From Paenibacillus hamazuiensis (lineage in GTDB: Bacteria; Bacillota; Bacilli; Paenibacillales; NBRC-103111), in the NCBI RefSeq assembly GCF_023276405.1, contig NZ_JALRMO010000001.1, positions 2,170,001 to 2,234,000 on the forward strand: a DNA stretch of 64,000 nt, given 5' to 3'. A program made the translations under genes and the position numbers. Below are positions 46,472 to 55,134 of this stretch, piece after piece (the first letter of the stretch is position 1; each line of letters opens with the position of its first letter). The notes under the pieces were generated by a model. The model saw nothing but the letters and a program-made list of their open reading frames with translations. It was not told where the DNA came from and did not search any database.

Positions 46472-46499
46472 TTTACACTTTTTTCACACTTTTTTCACA
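46472..46499 (+). promoter_or_regulatory. three TT(T/C)ACA direct repeats, 11-bp period (PhoP-like boxes)
   Basis: TTTACA, TTCACA and TTCACA begin at 46472, 46483 and 46494, each separated by 5 bases (CTTTT). They lie between the divergent 1005-residue gene and the glycan cluster, on the coding strand of the latter. The form is TT(A/C/T)ACA-N5, as in Bacillus PhoP boxes. A matching pair lies before the orphan OmpR-type gene at 16104-16120. Confidence 0.5.
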
Positions 46500-46583
46500 A
46501 AATGATTGCGATCAGATAACGGTGTGTGCAATAATTAATACGGTTAAGGACAATCTGATGCTGTAGCCCGGAGCTGTGAATAA

Positions 46584-47918
46584 ATGGACTTATTTTATCA
46601 AAAATACTTATACCGGTTGAATCAAATATATCATAAATACAAGGAGCCGGCATACAGGCTCTATGATAGATACAAGGATTGCGATTTCATCTATTATATC
46701 CCGTTCGCACTGCTTTCCCTCAATGTAAGAATCAGCCATTACTTCTACCGTTTGAAGCCCGGCAACAGTCTTCCCCAGGCGGATGATTCTCAGTGGTACA
46801 TCGATTACGCCCGCAACCTGCTTGCCCATTTTAAGATAGGCTTGGAAATGAACGATATTTTATACTTCGGGTATAACGTGCTGCTTGCCGTACTGCTCGC
46901 CATTTTCAAGGATCCCCACGCCATTATTATCATTCAGGCCATAACCGCTGGCCTCAGCGTCATTCTTGTGTATAAAATTGCGAAAATATTGTTTAACCGG
47001 CTAACCGCCGTGCTCGCCTGCTATTTCTTTTACGACAAATACGATATCACGTTATGGGCGATGTACATTTTGTCGGACAGCTTTTTTATCAGCCTGCTGC
47101 TGTTATGCGTCTATTTATTGCTCAAATCGTTCGAATCCGAAAAGCGAATTTACAAGATCCTGTTTGCCGCATCGGCTTTATACATGATCGTATTCCGGCC
47201 GGCCGGCATCATCACGATAGCCTTTATTCTGGTTTATATCCTATTGCGCATGCCCGGTCAGAAGCTGCTCGGTTTTCTCAAAAAATACCGTCTTGCGATC
47301 GGAGGAGTGCTGGTTGCCGGACTGTCGGCTGTCATTTTTTTGTACGCAGGGCATAAGCTCGACCCGCTCATTACTTCCATGCAGTTCAATGCCAAAAAGG
47401 TATTGTACAATATTTACGCACGGGGGTGGATATACGACAAGCCGTCCGACTACGATATGCCTTACAAGCCGAACTACAACATTAATATATTGAACAGCCT
47501 GATACTTAGCTTTATAATAAACAATTGGGATCACGTGTTGGCATTATACGGAAGAAGGATCATCGCTTTTCTCGGGAGCTGGGTATGGAAGACGGATGTA
47601 AGCAGCATGAAAGGGATCTTCAACTTGCTCGTCAATTTGATTCCGACGGTTTTATTTTTGCTGGGCACATATGCCGCTATAGCAAACAAGCTGTTTCGAA
47701 GAGCCTCCATCTTATGGCTGCTTGTCCTGTCCGTATTTGTATTTTGCATCGTTTTTTTTATCGACGGAATGTATCGGTACAAGGCGCCCGGCATTCCTTT
47801 TATAGTAATCATTGCCGCTTACGGGGCGGACATTGTTATCCGTAGATTGATAGTCGTTGCCAAAAAATATGTGGGGATGCGGGTATGGGACAAGATAGGG
47901 TTCAAGGAAAAGCACTGA
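46584..47918 (+). CDS. GT-C-type membrane glycosyltransferase-like protein
   Basis: The 444-residue protein has an N-terminal soluble stretch and then ten or more apolar helices. A DDSQWYIDYARNLL motif follows the first helix, as in GT-C/PMT/ArnT-type transferases, where paired acidic residues in the first extracytoplasmic loop are catalytic. These enzymes use undecaprenyl-phosphate sugars. No conserved C-terminal domain was recognised. It is the first gene of a seven-gene group and overlaps the GT2 gene by 34 bases. The acceptor glycan or protein is unknown. No convincing ribosome site: GGAGCTG lies 12 to 15 bases before the ATG. Confidence 0.78.
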   Translation: MDLFYQKYLYRLNQIYHKYKEPAYRLYDRYKDCDFIYYIPFALLSLNVRISHYFYRLKPGNSLPQADDSQWYIDYARNLLAHFKIGLEMNDILYFGYNVLLAVLLAIFKDPHAIIIIQAITAGLSVILVYKIAKILFNRLTAVLACYFFYDKYDITLWAMYILSDSFFISLLLLCVYLLLKSFESEKRIYKILFAASALYMIVFRPAGIITIAFILVYILLRMPGQKLLGFLKKYRLAIGGVLVAGLSAVIFLYAGHKLDPLITSMQFNAKKVLYNIYARGWIYDKPSDYDMPYKPNYNINILNSLILSFIINNWDHVLALYGRRIIAFLGSWVWKTDVSSMKGIFNLLVNLIPTVLFLLGTYAAIANKLFRRASILWLLVLSVFVFCIVFFIDGMYRYKAPGIPFIVIIAAYGADIVIRRLIVVAKKYVGMRVWDKIGFKEKH

Positions 47919-48604
47919 TCGTCATTCCGGCTTTTAACGAGCAGCACAACATATTAAAAGTGATCGGGGATATCCGCGAGAGTCTCCCCGACTTCGATAT
48001 TTTGGTCATCAACGACTGTTCGCACGACGCGACTTCCGCTTATGCACGAAAGGCGGATGGAATCAAGGTGATCGACCTTCCGTATAATCTTGGCATCGGA
48101 GGGGCCGTTCAAACCGGCTTTAAATATGCGCACGCACGCGGTTACGAGTACATGGTGCAGATCGACGGGGACGGGCAGCATTTGCCGCGAGAGGTCGTCA
48201 AACTGCTCGGCGCCATGGAACGAAGCGGCAGCGATATGGTGATAGGATCGCGTTTCCTCGATATCCAGTCGTTTCGCACGACGTGGCTCCGAAGATTCGG
48301 CATTAAAGTGTTTTATGTGCTGTTCAGGCTGCTGATTAAAACCAAGGTGACGGACAGCACGTCCGGATTCCGCATTTACAACAGCAAAAGCATCGAACTG
48401 TTAAGCAGGCATTATCCCGATGATTATCCCGAACCGGACGCCATCATTCTCCTTAAAAAGCACGGGCTGAGCATTTGCGAGGTCGGCGTGGAAATGAGAG
48501 AACGGGAGCACGGCTCTTCCTCTATTACGCCGATCAAAAGCCCTTATTATATGGCTAAGGTAATTTTATCGATATTGTTCTCCTATACGAGAACAAGGTG
48601 GTGA
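47885..48604 (+). CDS. family 2 glycosyltransferase (polyprenyl-phosphate sugar type)
   Basis: The 239-residue enzyme has a GT-A fold: ALIVIPAFNEQHNILKVI, VINDCSHD, the DxD-like QIDGDGQH near residue 97, and GSRF. It resembles DPM1-like transferases that make dolichyl/undecaprenyl-phosphate sugars. No membrane segments are seen at the C-terminus. It overlaps the GT-C-like gene, and the two may work together: one charges the lipid with sugar and the other transfers it. The DUF2304 gene begins 7 bases after the stop, the order common in such clusters. Confidence 0.88.
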   Translation: MGQDRVQGKALIVIPAFNEQHNILKVIGDIRESLPDFDILVINDCSHDATSAYARKADGIKVIDLPYNLGIGGAVQTGFKYAHARGYEYMVQIDGDGQHLPREVVKLLGAMERSGSDMVIGSRFLDIQSFRTTWLRRFGIKVFYVLFRLLIKTKVTDSTSGFRIYNSKSIELLSRHYPDDYPEPDAIILLKKHGLSICEVGVEMREREHGSSSITPIKSPYYMAKVILSILFSYTRTRW

Positions 48605-48611
48605 ACGCACG

Positions 48612-49013
48612 ATGGGGAACGGACTTCATATTTACAGCTTTCAGCTGATGGGCATCGCATTCAGCCTGATCGTGATCGTTTCCGTTTTTTTAATGGTCAG
48701 GGCGAGAATGATCAAAGAAAAATATTCGCTGATCTGGTTTTTGGTCGGATTGTTTACATTGGTGATGTCCATTTTCAGAGATTTGCTGGAGTCGTTTTCC
48801 CAGCTGATCGGGGTCGACTATGCGCCTTCCGCTTTTTTTGGCTTCCTGATCGTATGCGCTTATTTTTTGCTCCTCAACATGAGCGTCAGCATCTCCGGTC
48901 TCAAGATGCACAATAAAGCGCTGACCCAGGAGCTCGGACTTACCAAGCTCAGGCTGGAGGAGCTGGAGAAAAAGATCAACAAAAGCGAGGGGGACTTCAA
49001 ATCCAGTATTTGA
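48612..49013 (+). CDS. DUF2304-family membrane protein
   Basis: The 133-residue protein has three apolar helices (LMGIAFSLIVIVSVFLMV, SLIWFLVGLFTLVMSIF, SAFFGFLIVCAYFLLLNMS) and a coiled-coil tail (LTKLRLEELEKKINKSE). This fits DUF2304, often next to DPM1-like transferases in glycan clusters, where it may help anchor the transferase. The stop overlaps the next ATG (TGATG), indicating translational coupling. Function has not been shown for the family. Confidence 0.82.
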   Translation: MGNGLHIYSFQLMGIAFSLIVIVSVFLMVRARMIKEKYSLIWFLVGLFTLVMSIFRDLLESFSQLIGVDYAPSAFFGFLIVCAYFLLLNMSVSISGLKMHNKALTQELGLTKLRLEELEKKINKSEGDFKSSI

Positions 49014-49351
49014 TGTTGTTTGCCAGCGTTTCGATGACCGTCGTCGCGAGCACGCTGCTGAAAATCGGAAGCCGTGCCGTCAATTTTGACGGAGCGATAT
49101 TATCGATACTGCTGGGGTACATGTCTTCTCCGCTTATTATCGCGGGTTTCGCTTCCTACGCGGTAGGAGCCGTTTTATGGGTATACTGCCTGTCCAAATT
49201 CGATCTGAGCTACGTCACCTTCGTTTCCAGCTTTCAGTACATTTTGCTCGTTCTGGTATCCATCGTCGTGTTTCACGAGCAGATCAGCATGATGAAGTGG
49301 GCGGGCTGCGTTTTTATTTTGATAGGCGTATTTTTCTGGTTGAAAGGATAA
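49013..49351 (+). CDS. SMR/EamA-type small membrane transporter (flippase-like)
   Basis: The 112-residue protein has four apolar helices and the SMR/ArnE-like pattern: ASVSMTVVASTLLKIGSRA, PLIIAGFASYAVGAVLWVY, LSYVTFVSSFQYILLVLVSI and a C-terminal helix with FILIGVFFWLKG. Proteins of this size and form act as dimers and can flip lipid-linked sugars (ArnE/ArnF). The context with a polyprenyl-sugar GT2 and GT-C transferase supports this, as an inference. ATG 49013 overlaps the upstream stop by one base. Confidence 0.82.
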   Translation: MLFASVSMTVVASTLLKIGSRAVNFDGAILSILLGYMSSPLIIAGFASYAVGAVLWVYCLSKFDLSYVTFVSSFQYILLVLVSIVVFHEQISMMKWAGCVFILIGVFFWLKG

Positions 49352-49358
49352 CCGTTTG

Positions 49359-50402
49359 ATGTTCCATTTTGCTCTTTACACCGAGTCCATGAAGGAGGAG
49401 TGGGACCGATTCGCGCAGCAGCGGGGGACGGTTTTTCATACGACCGCCTTCCGGCGGATCCTGCTGGACTCTTTCGGATACAGCTGCAAATATCATGCCG
49501 TTATGGACGGGCAAAACCGCATTCGCGCGATATTTCCGCTTGTGGCGGGCCGCAATCTCGGACTGAAGCAGGCCGCCGTTTCCCTCCCATTTGTCAATTA
49601 TACCGACATTTGTGCAGACAGCGAAGAAGCCTTCCGGTTTGCCATCGATTCCATCGCACGGTTAAAGGATCAAGGCGGGCTCGACTATATCGAGCTGCGG
49701 CTGAAAGACCAAAGCTTGAACGACCCCGTTTGGAATCTGAATTTGCAAAATCATACATTTGTGCTGCCGCTGTCGGACGATGAGGAAAAAGTGCTGTCGC
49801 TTTCGAGCGGCAGCAACCGAAACCATGTGCGGAAGGTGTACAAAAACGACTGGTTTCAAGCCTCCTTCGACCAGGCCCATCTGGACGCTTTTTACAAGGT
49901 GTATGTGAGAAGGATGAAGCAGCTTGGTTCTCCGGCGCCGGACATCCGTTTCTTTCGTAATTTTTTCAAGTGTTTGCCGGACAACTCTTTTTTGCTCACC
50001 GTACTGGACAAGCAGACGGGACAAGTGGTCGGGGGGATGCTGCTGCTCACAAGTCCCGCCAATTCCACGTTATATTATCCGTATGGCGCGAACCTGATCG
50101 AGTATAACGGCAAATACTTAAACAACTTCATGTATTGGGAAGCCGTCAGATTCGGCATTCGTAGCGGCATGAAGCATCTGGATCTCGGCCGCTCGCAGAC
50201 AGGGTCCGGGACGTACAAATACAAAGAGCAGTGGGGAGCCGTCGCGCAGCAGCTCAACTATTGCGTATACGATGGCGGCGCCGGACGGCATAGCGCTCCC
50301 GACAAGGAAAAACTGGGCTTTTTTATCGAAATGTGGAAGGTGACTCCCGGCTTTGTAACCGATTATGTGGGGAAAAAGCTGATCAAGTACCTCCTGCCGT
50401 AA
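49359..50402 (+). CDS. FemAB-like GNAT-fold acyltransferase
   Basis: The 347-residue protein has the two-lobed FemAB/GNAT layout: FALYTESMKEEWDRFAQQRGTVFHTTAFRRI at the start and YYPYGANLIEYNGKYLNNFMYWEAVRFGI with LDLGRSQTGSGTYKYKEQWG near the end, the signature of the FemAB-related group in exosortase-linked exopolysaccharide clusters. FemAB proteins transfer amino acids from tRNA, or related acyl groups, to cell-wall or glycan precursors. ATG 49359 is chosen with AAAGGA upstream; a TTG one codon earlier is possible. No exosortase is present in the window. Confidence 0.85.
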   Translation: MFHFALYTESMKEEWDRFAQQRGTVFHTTAFRRILLDSFGYSCKYHAVMDGQNRIRAIFPLVAGRNLGLKQAAVSLPFVNYTDICADSEEAFRFAIDSIARLKDQGGLDYIELRLKDQSLNDPVWNLNLQNHTFVLPLSDDEEKVLSLSSGSNRNHVRKVYKNDWFQASFDQAHLDAFYKVYVRRMKQLGSPAPDIRFFRNFFKCLPDNSFLLTVLDKQTGQVVGGMLLLTSPANSTLYYPYGANLIEYNGKYLNNFMYWEAVRFGIRSGMKHLDLGRSQTGSGTYKYKEQWGAVAQQLNYCVYDGGAGRHSAPDKEKLGFFIEMWKVTPGFVTDYVGKKLIKYLLP

Positions 50403-50480
50403 AAAGCGCGTACAATTCTTATCCATGTGCAGAAATGCGATAATCAACATTTCGTTGCCATCATCGGAGGATGCAGATCA

Positions 50481-51140
50481 ATGAGCAATTCCAACTGGAA
50501 GCAGTATTTTGACCAAAAAGCCGCAACCCACGGAGCATCCGTGAAATCATCCGACTATTTCGATGATGAAAGCTTCTTTATGCAAAGAGACAATACGCTG
50601 CGCTGGCTCGGCGAGCAGAAGGGCAAGGAAATATTGGACGCCGGCTGCGGCGTCGGAGCGTTCAGCGAGCCGCTTGTGGCGAATAACACCGTATACGGTG
50701 TCGATTTTTCCGTCAAAAGCCTGGAATTCGCCGCAGCCAGAGGGCTTGTAACGATGTCGGAGGACCTGACGGCGCTCCCGTTCGAGGACGGCAAGTTCGA
50801 TGTCGTTTTATGCATTGGCGTCATCCAGCTTATCGAGCAGTATACGGCCGTGCTCCGTGAGCTGGCGAGGGTGACGAAGCCCGGGGGGACAATGCTCGTG
50901 CAGACGCTGCATCAAGGCTCCATACAGAGAAAACTGCTCAAATTGTTCGAAAAAGACAAAAAATTCGACCGGATGTATACGATGGACGAGCTGAAGCAAG
51001 TGTATGCCCAGTACGGCTTCGGGCAGATCCAATTTTTAAAAATGTACCATCCGTTCAAGACGGTCACTTCGGGCGATGAAGGTAAACTGTCCGACATGTT
51101 CTGCACTTCGTTTGCGATAAAAGGGAGCAAGAAACATTGA
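50481..51140 (+). CDS. class I SAM-dependent methyltransferase
   Basis: The 219-residue enzyme has motif I ILDAGCGVGAFSEPL, motif II YGVDFSVKSLEFA, the acidic LPFEDGKFDVVLCIGVIQL and motif LARVTKPGGTMLVQTL. It is a soluble small-molecule or glycan methyltransferase; the substrate is unclear. ATG 50481 has GGAGG 10 bases upstream; the longer frame from 50427 is unsupported. It overlaps the deacetylase start by 4 bases, so it belongs to the same operon. Confidence 0.9.
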   Translation: MSNSNWKQYFDQKAATHGASVKSSDYFDDESFFMQRDNTLRWLGEQKGKEILDAGCGVGAFSEPLVANNTVYGVDFSVKSLEFAAARGLVTMSEDLTALPFEDGKFDVVLCIGVIQLIEQYTAVLRELARVTKPGGTMLVQTLHQGSIQRKLLKLFEKDKKFDRMYTMDELKQVYAQYGFGQIQFLKMYHPFKTVTSGDEGKLSDMFCTSFAIKGSKKH

Positions 51141-51991
51141 TAAAATCCGGCGTAAACAATATGCTGACCTTTGACATAGAGGAATGGTTTCATGCCAATT
51201 ACGACGATATCGTAACCCCTGCGGACGGCAAACCTTCCCATTTCCGCTACTGCATGGATACGCTTTTGGAAATATGCAGGAAGACGGACTGCAAGGCGAC
51301 TTTTTTCGTGCTCGGCTACATCGGAGAACATTACCCCGATGTCGTGAAGGCGATTTTGCGGGAAGGGCATGAGGTGGCTTCCCACGGTTACGCACATCAG
51401 CTCGCTTACAAGCAGACGTACGAACAATTTAAGGCCGACGTGAAAAAATCGGTCGATATTCTCGAGCATATTACCGGAGTGAAGGTCATCGGCTACCGGG
51501 CTCCGTCTTGGTCGATCGTCGAGAGCAACCTGCATTACTTGCAGGCGCTCGAAGAGCTTGGACTGAAATACGATGCGAGCATTTTTCCGGTCAAAACGTT
51601 TCTGTACGGCATCCCGACGGCTCCTACGGAAATCCATAAGCCCCGGGTCGGCGGCAAGGAGCTCGGTATTTATGAGGTGCCGATGTCGGTCATGCAAATG
51701 GCCGGCAAAAACATCGGATATTCCGGAGGATTTTACTTCCGCTTTTTCCCTGAGTTATGGATCAAAAACGTTATTCGCACAGCCAACCGCCAAGGAAAAA
51801 GCTCGATCGTCTACCTGCATCCGAGAGAGGTCGATCCGACGGAGCAAAAACTCAGCCTGCCGTTTAAGGAGCATTTTATCCATTATTACAATGTGCGGGG
51901 GACCAAATCGAAGCTGGAGCGCATTTTGCGGAGCTTCGAGTTTACGTCGATTGCGGAGCAGCTGAAGACCAGGTATAATCTGGAAGTATAA
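51137..51991 (+). CDS. polysaccharide deacetylase with DUF3473-type C-terminus
   Basis: The 284-residue protein has NodB-like motifs: MLTFDIEEWFHANYDD (Asp13 as base), SHGYAH with His83 and His87, and YRAPSWSI near residue 122. It ends with a segment typical of DUF3473 (SSIVYLHPREVDPTEQKLSLPF). This form accompanies FemAB-like genes in XrtA/PEP-CTERM exopolysaccharide clusters. It has no signal peptide, so it acts in the cytosol or on lipid-linked precursors. The TTG start at 51137 overlaps the methyltransferase stop; ATG 51161 is an alternative. It is the last gene of the cluster. Confidence 0.88.
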   Translation: MIKSGVNNMLTFDIEEWFHANYDDIVTPADGKPSHFRYCMDTLLEICRKTDCKATFFVLGYIGEHYPDVVKAILREGHEVASHGYAHQLAYKQTYEQFKADVKKSVDILEHITGVKVIGYRAPSWSIVESNLHYLQALEELGLKYDASIFPVKTFLYGIPTAPTEIHKPRVGGKELGIYEVPMSVMQMAGKNIGYSGGFYFRFFPELWIKNVIRTANRQGKSSIVYLHPREVDPTEQKLSLPFKEHFIHYYNVRGTKSKLERILRSFEFTSIAEQLKTRYNLEV

Positions 51992-52119
51992 ACGGCTTAG
52001 AGAGACTGCCGATGGAATCGGGGAGAGCAGGGGGAGAGGATCTCTGCTGCCCGGCCGATTCAACGGCGGTCTTTATTGGTATTAGCGGTCAGCAACAAGT
52101 CCGTATGGGAGGAAGCTGT

Positions 52120-53022
52120 ATGAAAATCGCAATAGCCGGAGGCACCGGGTTTATCGGCAAGCATTTGATAAGACATTTCCTTCAGGAACGGCATTCCGTC
52201 ATCCTGATAAGCCGCCGCTATACGGAGCAGGCTGATCCGAACGTGCGGACGGTGACGTGGGCGGAATTGGAAAATAATACGGGTTCGCTCGAAGGAGTGG
52301 ACGCGATCGTCAACCTTGCCGGCGAATCGATCAATCAGCGCTGGACGGCGGCGGCGAAAGAGCGCATATTGCAGTCGCGGCTTGATACCGTAGGGCGAAT
52401 CGTCAGCCTGGTGGACCGGCTTCAGGCGAAGCCGTCCGTCGTTGTGAACGCCTCCGGCATGTCCATCTACGGTACGTCGGAAACGGAGGAATTCGACGAA
52501 TCGAGCCCGAAACGAATCACCGACTTTTTGGCGGATACGGTGGAAAAATGGGAGGCGGCGATCGACCGCATCCGAGGGGTGCGGGTCGTCAAGCTGCGGG
52601 TTGGCGTCGTGCTCGGAAACGACGGCGGCGCTTTCCCGAAAATGGCCATGCCGTACAAGCTGTGGGTAGGGGGCCGGATCGGCAGCGGGCGCCAGGTGCT
52701 TTCCTGGATACATATTCGCGATATGGTACGGCTGATCGACTTCTGTATCCGGCATGACGGCATCTCGGGCCCGGTCAACGCGACCGCGCCGAATCCGGTG
52801 ACGAACGACGAGTTCGGCCGCGCGCTGGGCCGCGCTCTCGGAAGGCCGCACCTGTTTCCGGTGCCGGCGTTTATGTTCAACCTTTTGTTCGGCGAGCTGG
52901 CCGTGCTGCTGCTCGAAGGGCAGCGGGTAATTCCGCGGGTTTTGCTCAGGCACGGATTTGAATTTGAATATCCGACCATTGAGCGGGCCTTGACCGCATT
53001 AACGAAGGGAGGAAGCGATTAG
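52120..53022 (+). CDS. TIGR01777-family NAD-dependent epimerase/dehydratase-like (YfhF)
   Basis: The 300-residue protein has a Rossmann-like start (IAIAGGTGFIGKHLIRHFL), then VNLAGESINQRWTAAAKERILQSR, a signature of the TIGR01777/YfhF family, the pair SGMSIYG near residue 112, and the tail helix. The C-terminal half contains WIHIRDMVRLIDFCI and GPVNATAPNPVTNDEFGRALG. Members resemble SDR epimerases, but the substrate is unknown. GGGAGG precedes ATG 52120. A hypothetical gene follows 3 bases after the stop. Between 51991 and 52120 no gene is seen. Confidence 0.9.
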   Translation: MKIAIAGGTGFIGKHLIRHFLQERHSVILISRRYTEQADPNVRTVTWAELENNTGSLEGVDAIVNLAGESINQRWTAAAKERILQSRLDTVGRIVSLVDRLQAKPSVVVNASGMSIYGTSETEEFDESSPKRITDFLADTVEKWEAAIDRIRGVRVVKLRVGVVLGNDGGAFPKMAMPYKLWVGGRIGSGRQVLSWIHIRDMVRLIDFCIRHDGISGPVNATAPNPVTNDEFGRALGRALGRPHLFPVPAFMFNLLFGELAVLLLEGQRVIPRVLLRHGFEFEYPTIERALTALTKGGSD

Positions 53023-53025
53023 CGC

Positions 53026-53349
53026 ATGCTGAAATATGGATCTCCGGAAACGGGCGAGCTGAGGTTCAAAGCATTTCGCTCGCGCGTGGAGCGCAGGGAC
53101 GAGCAGTGGATCGACGTGGAGCTGAGATTCGAGCTTGAGGAAGGATCGGCGCTGCCCGATGATGTAACAGACTTGACGGCCTTAGTCATTTGTACGAAAA
53201 AGGGGGACGTATTCCAGGTGGTGCCGCAGGACGAAGGAATGGACTGCGAGTACCAGTTCACTCCGTCCGAGAAGGAACAGATCATCCGCTACGTGGAGCA
53301 GGAGCTGGATGTGACGGCGCTGGTGAAGATTAACCAAACCCACGGATAA
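53026..53349 (+). CDS. hypothetical protein, 107 aa
   Basis: The protein is acidic and beta-rich (ELRFKAFRSRVERRDEQWIDVELRFELEEG, LTALVICTKKGDVFQVVPQDEG), with no cysteine cluster, signal or membrane helix. I do not recognise a family. Its start is 3 bases after the epimerase-like stop, with GGAGG upstream, so it is probably in that operon. The stop codon sits in the loop of an inverted repeat. Confidence 0.65.
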   Translation: MLKYGSPETGELRFKAFRSRVERRDEQWIDVELRFELEEGSALPDDVTDLTALVICTKKGDVFQVVPQDEGMDCEYQFTPSEKEQIIRYVEQELDVTALVKINQTHG

Positions 53350-53360
53350 ATCCGTGGGTT
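53337..53360 (+). terminator. inverted repeat at the stop codon, possible terminator
   Basis: AACCCACGGA and TCCGTGGGTT form a perfect 10-bp stem with a TAAA loop holding the stop codon of the 107-residue protein. There is no continuous T run after it (GAGTTTG), so the terminator call is weak. Confidence 0.4.
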
Positions 53361-53507
53361 GAGTTTGTTAATGGGGAAGTTCATAAATAGCTGCTCATGA
53401 TGTGCTGTAAATTTTACTCAAAAAACGGCGCTGGCGATATGGTTGTTATGAGCATAGGCGTATTTTGCGCAGGAAACGTCAATACGACGGTTTGCTCTAA
53501 ACGGCGT

Positions 53508-54092
53508 TCAGCTGGAAGGCAATTCCATCCATTTGTTGCCTGCATCGATAGGCCGGTAAGCGGCAAGCCGGTCAAGCAGCTTGTCCGGGTCAGATTCCAC
53601 GACGAACAGATGCAGGCTCGCCTCCTTCATAAAACCTTCCCGTGCCGTATGCTGCAGCATTTGAAGAAGCGGCTCGTAAAATCCTCTTACGTTCAGCAGG
53701 CCGATCGGTTTGCTATGAATCCCGATCTGCGACCAGCAGGCAGCCTCAAACAGCTCGTCAAAGGTGCCGAGGCCTCCCGGAAGCGCGACGAACGCATCGG
53801 AAAGCTCGGCCATCTTCGCTTTCCTTTCATGCATGCTTTCGACCTCGTGAAACTCGGTTAACCCCGTATGTTCAATCTCAGCCCGAAATAAACCGCGCGG
53901 CATGATGCCGATCACCTTACCGCCGCAGCGCATCGCTTCGTCGGCGACTTTTCCCATCAGCCCCAATTTGGAGCCCCCGTATATGAGATCGCATCCGCGT
54001 CGGGCGATCGCTTGCCCGAGCCGGACGGCTGCGTCCGCATATTCGGGATGCGTTCCCGGATTCGATGCCGCGTAAACACAGATTCGTTTCAT
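53508..54092 (-). CDS. LOG-family protein (cytokinin-type nucleotide phosphoribohydrolase)
   Basis: The 194-residue enzyme has the TIGR00730/LOG plan: ICVYAASNPGTHPEY, DLIYGGSKLGLMGKVADEAM, a segment SMHERKAKMAELSDAFVALPGGLGTFDELFE with the PGGxGTxxE catalytic motif, and a C-terminal helix. LOG enzymes cleave nucleoside 5'-monophosphates to free base and ribose 5-phosphate. In bacteria the natural role is unsettled; the Bacillus relative is YvdD. It is alone on the minus strand with GGGAGG upstream. The 150 bases between it and the convergent 107-residue gene show nothing else. Confidence 0.92.
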   Translation of the reverse strand: MKRICVYAASNPGTHPEYADAAVRLGQAIARRGCDLIYGGSKLGLMGKVADEAMRCGGKVIGIMPRGLFRAEIEHTGLTEFHEVESMHERKAKMAELSDAFVALPGGLGTFDELFEAACWSQIGIHSKPIGLLNVRGFYEPLLQMLQHTAREGFMKEASLHLFVVESDPDKLLDRLAAYRPIDAGNKWMELPSS

Positions 54093-54164
54093 TGTGGCAT
54101 ACCTCCCTTATCCGATGTAGACCAGTATACCGGATTGAAGGCCGCTTCGCACGTTAAAGTTCGA

Positions 54165-55007
54165 TTAACTCTGCTTGCCGTATAGCTGCCGATACTCGGA
54201 AGGTGTCATTCCTTCGTGTTCCATGAACCGTTTGTTGAAATAGCTGACGCTCGGATATCCGGCCTGGACGGCGATTTCCCGGATCGTCGCATCTTTGCGC
54301 TCAAGCAGCCACTGCTTGGAAACCTGCAGCCGGCATAACGTAATGAAATCCATCGGCGTCATCTGCATCGACTTGCGGAACAGCTTGCAGAAATAATAAG
54401 GAGATACTCCGGCACGTTCCGCCCATTCCTCCAAAATAAACGGGCTGCACGCTTCGCTCTGCATCAGCGGAAGCAAGCCGGTGACGCGCTCCACGGCGTC
54501 TCCGCTGCGGCTGGACGTAATCGGGACCGCTTGACTCATAAACTCGGTTAATGCCGCATAAGTCAAGATAGACAGCTTTGTCGGCCGAAGCAGCTTGTGC
54601 TCCATGGCCTCCTCAAGCAGTGCCAGATGCGCCTGCTCGAAAGATGCGGGCTGCCTGAGCGTCCACAGCGGAGAGCGATGAAACCCCCGTTCCAGCAAAT
54701 AATCCTGCAGCTTGTGCCCGTAAAAGTGAAACCATCTCACGTCCCAGGGATCGTGCTCGCTGCTGTAGTAAATTTGCCGCTGCAGCGGAAAGTAGAGGAC
54801 GGCGTCTCCTTTTTGCAGCGTGAGCACCTTGCCTTCCAGTTCGACGTAGCCGACGCCGGACGCGACATAATGGATGTTGAAGTTGTTCAGCGAACCGACA
54901 TCTCGCTGTACGCTGTGATCCGGCTCTTCCCAGTACCGCCCGACCGATTCGGGGAAACAAAAATACGGCTGCTCCGCCAGCGTCGGGAACAAAAATTGGC
55001 GCTTCAT
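54165..55007 (-). CDS. AraC-family transcriptional regulator
   Basis: The 280-residue protein has an N-terminal AraC-type cupin (NNFNIHYVASGVGYVELEGKVLTLQKGDAVLYFP) and a C-terminal double HTH from about residue 180 (SPFILEEWAERAGVSPYYFCKLFRK, IREIAVQAGYPSVSYFNKRFMEHEGMTPSEYR). The cupin would bind a sugar or related ligand. ATG 55007 is chosen with AGGAG 8 bases upstream. It is divergent from the oxidoreductase/aldo-keto reductase pair and probably regulates it. An AT-rich intergenic region of 127 bases holds the likely operator. Confidence 0.92.
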   Translation of the reverse strand: MKRQFLFPTLAEQPYFCFPESVGRYWEEPDHSVQRDVGSLNNFNIHYVASGVGYVELEGKVLTLQKGDAVLYFPLQRQIYYSSEHDPWDVRWFHFYGHKLQDYLLERGFHRSPLWTLRQPASFEQAHLALLEEAMEHKLLRPTKLSILTYAALTEFMSQAVPITSSRSGDAVERVTGLLPLMQSEACSPFILEEWAERAGVSPYYFCKLFRKSMQMTPMDFITLCRLQVSKQWLLERKDATIREIAVQAGYPSVSYFNKRFMEHEGMTPSEYRQLYGKQS

Positions 55008-55134
55008 AAGAGTTCTCCTGTAATGACAATATTGTTTTATCGTATGGCAAAATGATATTATATTCATTTTATTCCTGTTATTCTATAATGGCAATATAGT
55101 CATAATACATACCGTTTAGGAGATGAGGTTAAGC

